DNA of 24,428 nt from Paramacrobiotus richtersi (GCA_034698045.1 JAQGAU010000743.1:1-24428), one strand, 5' to 3'. Counted from the stretch's first letter, positions 1 through 10,038 are shown. Numbers and translations: made by a program. The notes: generated by a model from the sequence alone, not told the origin.

Positions 1-77
1 GCATGGGCAACCTGACTGCCAGCAACATGGATGCCGGCTCCGCGTTTTCTTACAATACCTCGTGTCACACTTGTTAG
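1..77 (+). CDS. Secreted LRR family, copy 1 (3' end only)
   Basis: Only the last 24 codons are inside the window, read from base 3 and ending with TAG at 75-77. The tail AGSAFSYNTSCHTC is nearly the same as the C-terminus of the intact copy at 6283-7250 (AGSEFSYNTSCHTC), so this is the 3' end of an upstream member of the same tandem family. The paired cysteines in SCHTC are probably disulfide-forming, as expected of a secreted protein (inference). Whether the rest of this copy is intact cannot be judged. The DNA just after it (78 to about 330) resembles the 3' flank of copy 2, so the duplicated unit runs beyond the stop codon. Confidence 0.75.
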   Translation, partial: MGNLTASNMDAGSAFSYNTSCHTC

Positions 78-329
78 TAACGTTGCGCTTCGTCGATGCA
101 GCCTGCAGTGTTATTTGATAGATGTGGGAAAAGTATACACTCAAGTCTGTCAGTTTCGGACCACTTTAAGGTTGTTAACGACAAGGTTTATCTAGACCAT
201 AACAGTCATAACTGGAAGCTGCTGCGCTCCAGTTGCAGACAGTGTGAGAATAACGAACGGAAACTAAATCGTGTTTGCGCACGTCTGCTGCGTTTCTTGC
301 ATACAAAGCGACTTGATTAAGGCACTCGA

Positions 330-1017
330 TGCTGTCGGAAAACAATACGTAACCGTTGGCCCGGAGGATCGGCGGTAGTTGGTGGAGTATACGTCAGCGA
401 GTGCACACCGGCGAGAGTCACATCTCGTAATATGTTTAGGAAATTTTTAAAACCAGCTCACGCCCTTAATCCATAGCCGCGCACGAACAAGACAGGGGAA
501 ATTAAAGTAATAGATTCTTGATGTCAGCAGTTCTTCGCATCGGCACTTATGTGAGAATTAATGTGCGGTTTATTACTTCTGCAGGCAATCAGCATACAAC
601 AAAGTATGGACTCTTTATCGGTCAGCTGTGAACGTGCCTTTGATGGTTTCCCGGTACCACCGAAGTCGTCAGTCGTCTGCTTGCGAAGGTCTGCCGGAAA
701 GCTGGTCCTGTTATGCTGTGCGGGAGAGATCGATTAGACAATCTTGGTAAAATATTATCAGCAGCGATAATCACAAAACTGTTTTACATTTTTATCAAAA
801 CGTTGCATCATGCGTGATCGGTACAGCTCAGCTAGTTTGTACCGTAACTGGCCCGCTACCCACTACAGATCTACAGGTACATGGCAAAACACTCGGGCTA
901 TTTGTCTGACACCGTTTTTCTCTCGCATTATCGTTCGCGTTCACAGTAAATTCCTCACATCTGTGCCCTGTTTATCCTCTGGCCTTAAACATATTGCGTT
1001 GTTTTTGAATGGTCAAC
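330..1017 (+). repeat. Conserved 5' flank of LRR copy 2 (duplicated unit)
   Basis: This gene-free stretch is the upstream part of the tandem unit. Blocks match the flanks of copy 3 (2775-3455), copy 4 (5515-5988) and the orphan flank (8240-8890). Shared landmarks in order are a GGATCGGC / CACCGGC..GAGTCA block (about 368-430), CTCACGC..TTAA (about 450-470), GCATCGGCAC (about 537-546), TTTCCCGGTAC (about 646), GACAA..CTTGG (about 737) and a palindromic GATA pair at 755-770. It probably holds the promoter; no start site can be fixed from sequence alone. Confidence 0.6.
755..770. promoter_or_regulatory. Palindromic GATA-type site, copy 2
   Basis: TTATC-AGCAGC-GATAA forms two WGATAR-like half sites in inverted orientation with a 6-bp spacer, 248 bp before the ATG of the signal exon. 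The same layout is found upstream of copies 3 and 4. GATA zinc-finger factors bind such sites in animals; use here is inferred. Confidence 0.4.
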
Positions 1018-1075
1018 ATGGATGTGCTCTTAATTGTAGTGTCGGTCGGTGCCATTTTGCTCCACAGTAAAAGCG
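1018..1075 (+). CDS. Signal-peptide exon of LRR copy 2
   Basis: ATG at 1018 follows GTCAAC, the same context as in copies 3 and 4. The exon encodes a short hydrophobic leader (MDVLLIVVSVGAILLHSKS) and ends with one base of the next codon (phase 1) before GTAAG at 1076. The exon is intact here even though the downstream exon is broken, so this copy probably decayed recently. The leader would send the product to the secretory pathway. Confidence 0.6.
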
Positions 1076-1624
1076 GTAAGAATAATTTCGTAACGAATTT
1101 ATGTCAAGAAAATCTCTATGTATAGTTAATTGCTTGGGCATTAACGCTTTAAAGATCTGTATGTTGCTTTTTCGTACCGCTTTCTGTTATTTTGGAAGAT
1201 CAGATTTACGAAATAGAAGAATACCAAAGGTTGGACATGATAAAGCTAAAACTACCGAATAGGGTCCCCGATCTCGGCAAAGTGTTACAATTATATCGCA
1301 AAGAAGAAAAGATCAGTCCGGCGAATTTCGACATCTTTCGCCACTAATTCAAAGGTTCTGAAAAAAATTTTAGAATTTAGACTTCCACTTCCCAGTCGCA
1401 AAACAGCAGCAGAAAAGCCATTTTTGCTCTAAAATTAGTTACAGTATAATAGCCTTGCACGTTATAGTTTTTATGTGAAAACGTAAGGGTTGCTAGTGCG
1501 TTACAAATTTACAATGTACATCCAGATCTGTAGCGCTCAAGCCTTTAACAAAGTACGAGGTGCTGCAAGTCCTGTGGAAAATATTGTACCTAAACTTCGC
1601 AAAAATTGATCTGACGTTTCTCAG

Positions 1625-2600
1625 GGTTCGGACTGGCTCTTGAGGCAGACTGCAACGCACCACAATCAACAGCAACTGTAATCGTTTCTTCTTACCCTGC
1701 AGTACCAGAATTTTCAGTTCGCACCGATCGGGAGTGAAAATACAGAGAAGAGTGCCGAAAATACAAGTACCTGATACCCTGCAGTCCTGTCGCAGATCAG
1801 CTCAGCTGCAACCACGTCCAAGATGATGACATAATTCTGTTTTGCCCGCGCTCACGAACTTACTTGGTCATCCAATGATCCGCACGGGATCGTTCGGAGA
1901 CGGTCGAGCTGGTAAGAAACGTCAGCATAGAAAGTCCCACCCGAGCAATCGTCCTGGAACTGCAAGAGCGAGATGGTGCGGATGACCCGATTCACGCCGA
2001 TGTGATTGACCTGCTACGCAATCAAATTGTCCAGGTTACGGCCAACTGCGCCACAAACATGACTACGAGCAAAGTGCACAATCTGGGCGTCCTGCCTAAC
2101 GTGTTCCGGCTTAGAATGCAGTCCGGTCGAAACTTGGCGATTGGAAAGAATGATTTCACGCAGTTGCCGAGGATGATGATGATGATTTCTTTCGAGGCGT
2201 ACACCATAGACGCGATGGAGCGCGGCACGTTTTCTAACCTACCTACGCTACAGAGCCTTCGGTTAGAGCCGGGATTGGCTCGGCTAATTCGGCGCAGAGA
2301 GGAGTTTGGTCCGAGTGTGGATTCTTTCAGCGATGATGACGTGGAAACAGTGCGCCGTATCCACTGTGACTGCAGGCTTGCTTGGTTAAGAAATTTCATG
2401 CAGGAAAAGCCGGAATTATTTGAGCGTAAGGACAAGGGGAACTTTTCATCGTCGGAAACTATTTGTCTCCGTTTGTTGACGATAGCCACCTGACCGGTGT
2501 AATGGAGTTTTTAAGTGTGGACTGCGCGCGCAGTCTAGATCGTACAAACCTCAATGCCGGCTCCGAGTTTTCTTACAATACCTCATGACACACTTGTTGA
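1625..2600 (+). pseudogene. Secreted LRR family, copy 2, main exon (pseudogene)
   Basis: The acceptor CTCAG at 1620-1624 matches the position used in copies 3 and 4, giving an intron of 549 bp. Read in the family frame, the exon carries four lesions: TGA at 1735-1737, TGA at 1876-1878 (the place where copies 3 and 4 have a Cys codon), loss of one G in the run at 2436-2439 that shifts the frame, and a late TGA at 2586-2588 in place of the first Cys of the SCHTC tail. The original terminal TGA is at 2598-2600. The stretch 1879-2436 is otherwise open and still shows LRR spacing and the HCDCRLAWLRNF cap motif. It is homologous to copy 4 throughout. Readthrough or exon skipping is possible but unlikely given several independent breaks. 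Confidence 0.75.
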
Positions 2601-2774
2601 GAACGTCAAGCTTCGCTAGGCTGCGTGTTATTGGATTTGAGACAACTGCGTTGCGGTACTTCGCCTAAAACTGAAAACGAATTTTCCTAATAATCATCAC
2701 CACGTACTGACCAAAAAACGGGTAACATCACGTAATGCCTGGGCGCAGCACAGCCACAGGATAAAGTTAGCAGA

Positions 2775-3455
2775 GGCGGTACTGTTCCAGTCCTCTTTCT
2801 ACATTTTCGAAACAACCTCACGCCTTTAATTCGTAAGTGCACACGAACAGGGACAGCGGGAACAAAAGTAACAGATTCTTTATGTTCAGCCGTTGGTCCG
2901 GTTATGCACTGCATCGGCACTTATATGTTGCAGTTAGTCAACAATCTATGACTTTTGCAGGTAACCAGCTTACCACACAGTACTTGCTGGTAATCCGTTA
3001 CCAGTCAACCTGCTATCATGTGCGCTTTCAATAATTTCCCGGTACTGCCAACGCCGCCTTCTATTAGCAGTGTGCCGGAAAGCTATTCCTGCTGTACTAT
3101 GAGCAGACGTCTGTTCGACAACCTTGGCACAATATAATCAGCAGCGATAATCACAAGCAATATGCAGACTGTTTCACATTTTTATCGAGACGCTGTATCA
3201 TCGACAGTACTGCCCAGCTTGTACCTTAGTATGCTCGCTTTTCTTTACATGACAAAACGCTTGTTACATATACAAAGCTGTATGTGCGGCCCGTCCACCC
3301 TTCGGCATCATAAACGTTCGCTAACAGAACGAGTTTTTTTACTTCGTTAGTAGGATTATAATTGTCTCATCTTTCGTGTACGCAGTAAACTCCTTACTTC
3401 CGGACCTTGTTCTCTGCTGCTCACAAACCTTGTGCGTTATTCTTGAGCGGTCAAC
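2775..3455 (+). repeat. Conserved 5' flank of LRR copy 3
   Basis: This is homologous to the copy 2 flank and the orphan flank. Shared landmarks are the CTCACGCCTTTAAT block near 2817, GCATCGGCAC near 2911, ATTTCCCGGTACT near 3033, and GACAACCTTGG near 3117 followed by the GATA element. No coding region is supported. Short ORFs here are not kept between copies. Confidence 0.55.
3135..3150. promoter_or_regulatory. Palindromic GATA-type site, copy 3
   Basis: TAATC-AGCAGC-GATAA: the right half site is kept exactly and the left half differs by one base from copy 2. It lies 306 bp before the ATG of the signal exon. Regulatory use is inferred from conservation between copies. Confidence 0.35.
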
Positions 3456-3513
3456 ATGGATGTGCCTTTGGTAGTGCTACTAGCTAGTGCAATTGTGACC
3501 TGTAAAAGCACCG
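3456..3513 (+). CDS. Signal-peptide exon of LRR copy 3
   Basis: The start context (GTCAACATGGATG) is the same as in copies 2 and 4. It encodes MDVPLVVLLASAIVTCKST plus the first base of a glycine codon, followed by GTAAG at 3514. The hydrophobic core VVLLASAIV and small residues near its end fit a cleavable secretion signal. Length (58 bp) and phase 1 are the same as in the other copies. Confidence 0.65.
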
Positions 3514-4064
3514 GTAAGAGCAATTTCAAAGCGAATCTATTTCCAGAAATAACTGATTAGTTAGAAATAAAAAGAAACAATCACTAGCGCGTCAATGCCT
3601 TGATGACCTGTAGGGGCTTTTTCGTCTAGTTCGCCTTTCAAGTGTTTTCGCAGTTCCAGATTTACCCCATTACAGCCTACTATTCTGACAATAATGTAGT
3701 AAAAATTACACTATCGCGTTTTTCCACAAGATTTACATCACGTAATTTTTACAGTACAAAAACATTGCGCGAACTGCACCATCTATTGCTGATATTTCCA
3801 AAATTTCCAAGAATTGCTTCAGATTTTAACAGGAAAGTGAGTTTTGCTGTAAAATTAGTGACAGTATTACGAACAAGCCAGCTGGTCATGGCTTATTTTG
3901 TGGAGAAGGAAAAACTACTATAATATTCGTCTATTCACCAGAGTTCGTTCTGTAAACCCTGTGAAAAAAGTTGTACTTAAACTTCGCACAGATTGATACG
4001 TATGTACAGTAGTTAGTTACAAGTCATGAAATCCTAGATGAATTCAAAAGTATCTGTCTCTAAG

Positions 4065-4873
4065 GGCTCGGACTGGCGCCCGATGCAGACTACGGCTTCC
4101 CACAATCCGCAGTAACTGAAACACCATCTGCGTACGCTATCATACCTGACTTCCCGTTTCGTACGGATCGCCTGACGATAGAGGAATGCCGGAAATTCAA
4201 GTACCTGATACCCTGCAGTCCTGTCGCAGATCAGCGCAGCTGCCACCATGTCAGCGATTACCACGGTACCTCTTACGGCCCACGGTCAAGGACTTATCTG
4301 GTCATTGAATGCAACCAACGGGATCGCTCACAGATGATTGAGCTGGTAAGAAACGTCAGCGGAGAAAGCCCCACTCGCGCCATCAGGATCACTCTGACCC
4401 TGCAAGACCGAGATGGTGCGGATGATGATGATCAGGTTCACGCGGATGTATTTGAGCCGATACGCAGTCAGGTTATCGGATTTACCGCCAAATGCGCTGC
4501 GAAGATGCCTGCGAATCACCCAGCCGCTACGAGCAAAGTGTACGGCGTCGGTGTCTTGCCCAATTTGTTCCGGCTGGTAATTAAAGGATGCCGAAACATG
4601 GTGATTAGGAAGCAGGACTTCACGCGGTTGCCGAAGATACTAATGATTGCTTTCGATGCATCCGCCATAGAGACACTGGAATGGGGCACGTTGTCCAACT
4701 TACCGACGTTACAGAATCTTTGTTTGGCGACGGATGGCAATTGGTTCAGAAATCTCACCCGAGAAAAGTCGTACTTGTTCGAACCTAAAGAGGAGGGGGA
4801 AGTCTTCATCATCGGGAACTACTTATCCCCAGCTGTTCACAACGACTATGCATGCCACAGTTACAGAGACTGA
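4065..4873 (+). CDS. Secreted LRR family, copy 3, main exon (truncated)
   Basis: The acceptor CTAAG at 4060-4064 gives a 551-bp intron. Joined to the 58-bp leader exon, the reading frame is open for 288 residues. The N-terminal part with spaced cysteines (EECRKF, IPCSP, IECNQ), the FEPIRSQVI segment and two LRR-like turns (DFTRLPKI..., TLSNLPTLQNL) align with copy 4. About 33 codons that hold the LRR C-terminal cap (HCDC) are missing, so the LRR runs directly into WFRNLTREKSYLF. The protein also stops early, without the AGSEFSYNTSCHTC tail; traces of it follow out of frame near 4888-4902. The first cysteine of the mature protein is Tyr (ADYGF). It could be a shortened working paralogue or an early pseudogene. 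Confidence 0.65.
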
Positions 4874-4929
4874 GTGCTGATCCAAGACTGTGCGCGCAGT
4901 CTAATGACCGGCACATTTCTGCTGTGAAA

Positions 4930-5514
4930 ATTTAGGTCCTTGGTTGTTTAACTAGCTACACAATCATTTTGCTACTTTACTATACGCCTTGTGGAAGTGA
5001 TTATAATGACGTATGTAGCACACTTCTCAGCCGTACATTCGCCCGAACTGTGATGTCGCCCTTTGCTGTCCCCGCAAGATAACTCTTTATTTGCAAAGTG
5101 TCGTAATCATTGTAATTTCGGATCTCGATAAGTAGGATGAATATGTAGAATATCAGAATTGTACTGTCAAAATTAAACAATGTCGAAACTTCCACTGGGT
5201 GCTGCACACAAACAACCTTACAACAGTGACCCATGATTTCGTGCGATCAGAAAGGAACTTGCGGGAGCCGGATGCTGTGCGCCAGAACCCCATTGCTTGC
5301 GTCGGTGTTGGACTTTGTTCAGACTGCGCCCGCCATGATGTCCACGCGACACACATGGTTTTCTCAAACGAGTAAGGTGGTTCGTGTTGTATACTCGGTT
5401 TATGAGCACTGCGTTAGACTTATTTGCGTATCCTTCCGGTCAAGCACGCATACGCACGCAGAGGTGATCACTACGCTGAAAGATGTAATCCAATCTAAAA
5501 TTTATGCGCAACTC
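4930..5514. other. Non-homologous segment between copies 3 and 4
   Basis: Where copies 2, 3 and the orphan flank share the GCATCGGCAC block, this stretch upstream of copy 4 has unrelated DNA. The shared flank resumes at about 5515. Short ORFs on both strands have no recognisable domain and no support from other copies. No terminal inverted repeats or target duplication were seen. It may be an insertion or a deletion/replacement breakpoint. Confidence 0.35.
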
Positions 5515-5988
5515 CAAACCTGATGTGGCGTGCGCCTTCAGTAATTTCCCGGTACTTCCGACGCCGGTGGCTGTCGTTGTTTAACGTTCACCGAAAGCAA
5601 TTCCCGCTGTGCTGTGTTAGCAAAGGCTAGAGTTCGATTCGACAACCTTAGTGCAATATTATCATCAGCGATAATCGCAAGTAAAGTGTAGACACAAAGA
5701 CAGTTTTACATTTTATCGAGACGTTGCATCATGAACAGTACTGCCCAGTTTGTACCACAATTTGCTCGCCTTCCATTACGGTACATGATAAAACACTTGA
5801 TTACACGTACCGCTTTTCCCTCGCACCAGCGACCCGTCCATTTTCTTGGCATCATCACGTTCTTCGACAGAGCGCGGCTTTTTGCTGCGTTGGCAGGTTG
5901 TTACCTTTCGCGTTCGCAGTGAATTCCTCCTTCCTGGCATATCTTCTCTTCTACTCTTAAACATAGTCGTTACTCTTGGCTGGTCAAC
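5515..5988 (+). repeat. Conserved 5' flank of LRR copy 4
   Basis: This is homologous to the gene-proximal 450-500 bp of the other flanks. It holds AATTTCCCGGTACTTCC near 5543, GACAACCTTAG near 5641, the GATA pair at 5659-5674, and the ATGAACAGTACTGCCCAG block near 5730 that also occurs in the orphan flank at 8743. It is the likely promoter and 5' UTR region of the intact copy. Confidence 0.55.
5659..5674. promoter_or_regulatory. Palindromic GATA-type site, copy 4
   Basis: TTATC-ATCAGC-GATAA: both half sites are exact and the spacer differs by one base from copy 2. It lies 315 bp upstream of the ATG of the only intact gene in the array. Confidence 0.4.
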
Positions 5989-6046
5989 ATGGATGTTCGC
6001 TTGATTGTACTGTCGGTCGGTGGCATTCTGCTCCAAAGCAAAAGCG
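5989..6046 (+). CDS. Signal-peptide exon of LRR copy 4
   Basis: ATG at 5989 in the family context GTCAACATGGATG. It encodes MDVRLIVLSVGGILLQSKS and the first base of a glycine codon, followed by the donor GTAAGAG at 6047. The hydrophobic core LIVLSVGGILL fits a secretion signal. The intron to the main exon is 236 bp, less than half the length in copies 2 and 3. Confidence 0.7.
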
Positions 6047-6282
6047 GTAAGAGCAGTTTCCTACCGAATTTATGTCAGGAAATGTAATTACGGTAGAAGC
6101 GCATCAACGCCCTGGCGGTCCGCACAGACAGTAGGTCCACTGTTCGTACGAGTACAATTTCTCTTAACTTCACATGTGCAAAGTTAACTGCTTGAAGACA
6201 GAGTAGTTAGAACACACAGCAAAGTATAGCGTTCTGCATATTGAATAAGTACTCGTACATTATGTAATTTACTGTTTCCAAG

Positions 6283-7250
6283 GGTTCGGAATGGCGCCCG
6301 AGGCAGACTGCAACGCACCACATTCCACAGCAACTGAAATACGATCTACTGACGCTCTCGTAATTAACTTCCCATTTCGTACCGATCGCCTGACGCGAGA
6401 TGAATGCCGAAAATACAAGTCCCTGACGCCTTGCAGTCCTGTCGAAGACCAGCTCAACTGCAATCATATCACACCTTACGACGACGCTACCCTTTCTGAC
6501 GCACGGTCAAAAACTTATCTGGTCATTGAATGCTACGAAGAACGGAATCGCTCAGCGATGGTCGAGCTGCTAAGGAACGTCAGCGTAGAAAGTCCGACTC
6601 GCGCAATCACGCTGGGCCTGGAAGAGAAGGATAGGGCCGATGACATAATTCACGCGGATGTGTTTGAGCCGATACGCAACCAGGTGATCGACCTTGCGAT
6701 CAACTGCGCCACAAAGATTACTACGAGCAAAGTGTACAACGTCGGGCTATTGCCCAATTTGTTCCGGTTCAAGCTGCGGTTCGCTCGGAACTTGACGATT
6801 GGAAAGGATGATTTCACGCGGTTGCCTAGGCTGATGATGATTTCTTTTGAGACATGCACCATAGAAGCGATAGAGCGAGGCGCGTTTTCCAACTTAGCTG
6901 CGTTGCGGAGCCTTCGGTTAGAATCGGGAATGGCTTGGCATCTGCGCCTCAGTAGGGAGTCTTTCAAGGATGGGGATGTGGAAACCGTGCGCCGTCTCCA
7001 TTGTGACTGCTCGTTTGCTTGGTTGAGAAATTTCATCAAGGAAAAGCCGTACTGGTTTGAGCCTAGAGCGAAAGGGGAAGTGATTATCCTTGGAAACTAC
7101 CTGTCTCCACATTCTGAAGGCTACGGGTTTGCTGACAGCATACTCGATGATATGCCGTTTTTAAGGGTGGACTGTGCTCGCAGTCTAACCCACAGCAACA
7201 CCAAAGCCGGCTCAGAGTTTTCGTACAACACCTCGTGCCACACTTGTTGA
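6283..7250 (+). CDS. Secreted LRR protein, copy 4, main exon (intact)
   Basis: The acceptor CCAAG at 6278-6282 restores the frame left by the leader exon; together they give 341 residues. After the leader come Cys-bearing segments at about residues 29-100 (ADC, DECRKY, TPCSP, NCNH, IECYE), then LRR-like turns at about 170-235 (LPNLFRFKL, FTRLPRLMMISF, GAFSNLAALRSLRL). A C-terminal LRR cap HCDCSFAWLRNF at about 259-270 is of the kind that closes Toll-type and other extracellular LRR domains. A tail follows with VDCARS and SCHTC. There is no transmembrane segment or intracellular domain, so a secreted binding protein is likely. Ligand, pathway and organ are unknown; a role in immunity or recognition is only a guess from the fold. 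A later in-exon ATG at 6291 exists, but starting there would lose the signal peptide. Confidence 0.75.
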
Positions 7251-8239
7251 GTAAGTTGGGCTACGATTGCGTAGTCCCAATTGCGAAGCTACTTTAATGG
7301 ATTTGAGTAAACTGTGTTAAATGTGTTTGGCTACTTCAAATCAAATGCAGAAGAATCATCCTCAGTTGCATCTCTCAGGTGGCCGGCAACTAAGCAAGGC
7401 GTACGATACCAATCACCAGCGACCAGTCCGTTTTATTAGACACTGGATACATACTTTCCCTGCATATCGCCGTTTATTTTCCATAAAGACCATCTAACAA
7501 AAGGCTCACTCTAATCATATTTGTTGAGTTTCCCTTGAAGTGTGGCTACTATAAAGTGTAAACTGGACAATTTGAAAATTGTGCGGCTACATTACGGTCA
7601 AATACATAAGATAGAGTCCGTGTCAGTAAATTACCTTTTTGCGTGCAACTTACCGTTAAAATGAAGACGCTTCGAGTTGCCCACTTTCTAACCACATCTC
7701 ATTTCAAACGCTGTAAAAAAGGAACGTTCATTGCCTCGTAACGGCGAGGTACGCTTTGCAGAAACGGGTTTCTTGCCCGTTTATCTGCGTGTGCCAGGAG
7801 ACATTACCTCCGTTGCCGTAATATTCGGACAAACCGATGTCGTACTATCGGAAGCCTTCGGTGTATTGTTTCGCTTCTGCAGACGGTACCGTTGTGAATG
7901 CTCGAATATATCGTAAGACCAGACCCGATCGGGCCCTCGCAGAACTGTTGAAGAATAAAAGAGTTAGATGCGCAGATTAAGCACGAAAGTTTCGTTAATC
8001 GCATACAGATCGGTCACGATCAAATCTATCAACCAATTTGTGCATCTATGGTTAAAGGAGATCAAAGTACAGTATGTATATGTATATCTATGGTAAAATG
8101 AGAGCCGATTAGGTCCCCCGAAGAAACAAACACGCAGAGAGCTACTCGTGAGCTTAAGATACAATAAAGCACGAACTTGTAATCAAAATGTATCAAGAGG
8201 AATCTGCCGGAAATCTAGCAACATTAGCGCACTCGATAT
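7251..8239. other. Gene-free stretch after LRR copy 4
   Basis: No gene is supported. Short ORFs, for example plus-strand 7731-7916, have no recognised motif and no paralogous copy in the window. Downstream DNA of copy 4 shows little likeness to the short 3' flanks of copies 1 and 2. Confidence 0.4.
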
Positions 8240-8890
8240 TATTCGGAAGAAATACGGAGCCATTGATCCAGGGGATCGGCAATAACTAGCGAAGAAAACA
8301 TCAGCGGGGGCACCGGCAAGAGTCAGTCATATCTCTAGTTTGCAAAGGCGGTACTTCCAGTCTATTCCAGTCCTGTTTCTTGACAATCTCACGCGCTTAA
8401 CCCATAACTGCGCGAGGTCAGGATATTGGGAATAAAGGAAACATATTCTTGATGTTCAGCAGTTGGTGAGGTTATGCCTTGCATCGGCACGTATGTTTCG
8501 GTCAGTGAACGATTATTACTTCCGCAGGCGATCAGCCTACAACACGCTGCCTATCCGTGATCTCTAATGCTGCCATGGTGTGAGCCTTTTGATATTTTCC
8601 CGGTACTTGGCCGTCTTCTCTTACCTGTCTGCCGGAAACCTGTTCCTGCTAAACTGTGTTAGCAAAGATCAATTCGACAACTTGGGTGCAACAATCATAA
8701 GGAAAATGCAGACTGTTTCACTTTTTGTGGAGACGTTGTATTATGAACAGCACTGCCCAGTTTGTATTATGAACAGCACTGCCCAGTTTGTACTTACGCT
8801 TTTTCACAACACATGACACAACGCTTGATCGTTTGGTACGATACCGTTTTCTCTCGCACGGTAACACGTCCTCTTTCCCGGCATCATATT
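8240..8890 (+). repeat. Orphan 5' flank of a lost fifth LRR copy
   Basis: This matches the copy 2 and copy 3 flanks in order: the GGGGATCGGC / CACCGGCAAGAGTCA block near 8272-8325, CTCACGCGCTTAA near 8389, TTGATGTTCAGCAGTTGG near 8449, GCATCGGCAC near 8482, TTTTCCCGGTACTT near 8596, CGACAACTTGGGTGC near 8673 and TCTCGCACGG near 8852. The GATA palindrome is missing. Likeness stops near 8890 and no signal exon or LRR exon follows, so this is a promoter-side remnant of a truncated or deleted copy. Confidence 0.55.
8736..8792. repeat. 26-bp tandem duplication
   Basis: Two adjoining 26-bp units with the core TATTATGAACAGCACTGCCC, plus the first 5 bp of a third unit. The other flanks have a single copy of the core (for example near 5730), so the doubling is specific to the orphan flank. 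Confidence 0.75.
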
Positions 8891-10038
8891 CATTTGCCGA
8901 GGAGTGCCTAGAAGCGAGGAAATACTTTATGGCAGCAACTGAGCCACTGTCTGTTGTACAACTTTTTGACCCTTGCTCCTGCATTTTGATTGTCAATTAT
9001 ATATATACAGCGCTGCTGATATTATTCTATCAAGGTCGTTGAATCTGCTTTACAACAGAGCAGAAACACACTTCCGGCAGCGCTTTGAAAGCTGACAGCA
9101 CACTGTATCTGTATTATCTCGCTACTGTTGTGTCTGTAGTTTCATGAGGAGTCTGACGGCACAGCGGCACTTTATACCGATGATTTCCGGAAGATTCCAG
9201 TTGTTTGGCACATGTTTGACACTTCCTGTTGGGATCGTGGCTTTGGCCAATTCTATTAGTTAAGATTTCGTAAGCAAACTTTACGGTTTTAGCAACAAAC
9301 GAAGTGGTATGCGGCGTATTACAGCGTGTGTTCGTCAGGTTACCCTCATCCGCAATGCCATTTGATTCAGTTGTTTTGCTTTAAATGGGATGATGTACGG
9401 CTCAGGTGAGGAAATCGTCACATGAATATGCAATACTAATATTGATCCCTAATCCTCCCCATGTTGTAGTCAGGTGCATGCCGCGATTAACCCGGACTAG
9501 CGGCACGAAATTGTCTCAATCGGTCCACCATTAGCGTTGCCTTTTTCTTGCAGTATTCTGATAGTGAGAACCGCACACGTTGGAAAGACCCCACACGTAT
9601 GCTCTATCGAATGAACGAGCTGGGTGTCTAAACTTGCACTGATGAGTTTTTGTGGCCACTGCATTCCATTTCACACAGAATTCTGCAGGATCGAGGACAT
9701 GCAGCGACGGTAGCTTGTACACGTTTTATAAAAAACAAAGGGTTGCCCTAGGCAACTGAATTGTGTATGCTCCCATCCCATTTAAGTATGTAAACAACAC
9801 CGGTGAGCTTATTGTATAGACACCAAACCATTCCCTCTTCTGCCGTTATCTTATCTGTGTTCCAATATCTAAAACAATACAGTCAGCGCGAGTCTAGCAT
9901 GAGGCTTTGCCACTACTCAGAGCTGGATCTCCGGTAATGATAAGGTGCCTAAGTGTACGATTGATACGGCGGGATACGATTGCTGAACTTCCCAGCATGC
10001 CAGGAAGGGTTTTTCTCCCCTGGTTTTTGGGTGGTTGA
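8891..10038. other. Gene-free stretch and probable 5' part of the retrotransposon
   Basis: No gene is supported up to about 9890. From about 9895 the DNA becomes less AT-rich, and the frame of the retrotransposon ORF is open from 10039 (after TGA at 10036-10038). The 5' UTR of the element probably lies here, but its left end could not be fixed: no target-site duplication was recognised. Confidence 0.3.

Noticed and set aside
2022-2489. Long minus-strand ORF (155 codons) opposite the LRR exon of copy 2
   Set aside because: It is the reverse shadow of the LRR coding frame; similar antisense ORFs occur opposite copies 3 and 4. No domain and no splice signals.
5620-5650. GTTCGATTC, like the T-loop of a tRNA
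   Set aside because: No matching acceptor stem, D arm or anticodon arm is found at the proper distances. The same flank in other copies lacks the motif.
7731-7916. Short plus-strand ORF of 61 codons after LRR copy 4
   Set aside because: No recognised motif, no paralogue and no convincing splice or start context; it could be chance.
8736-8792. Start of a CRISPR-like or satellite array
   Set aside because: Only two full 26-bp units without spacers; a simple local duplication.
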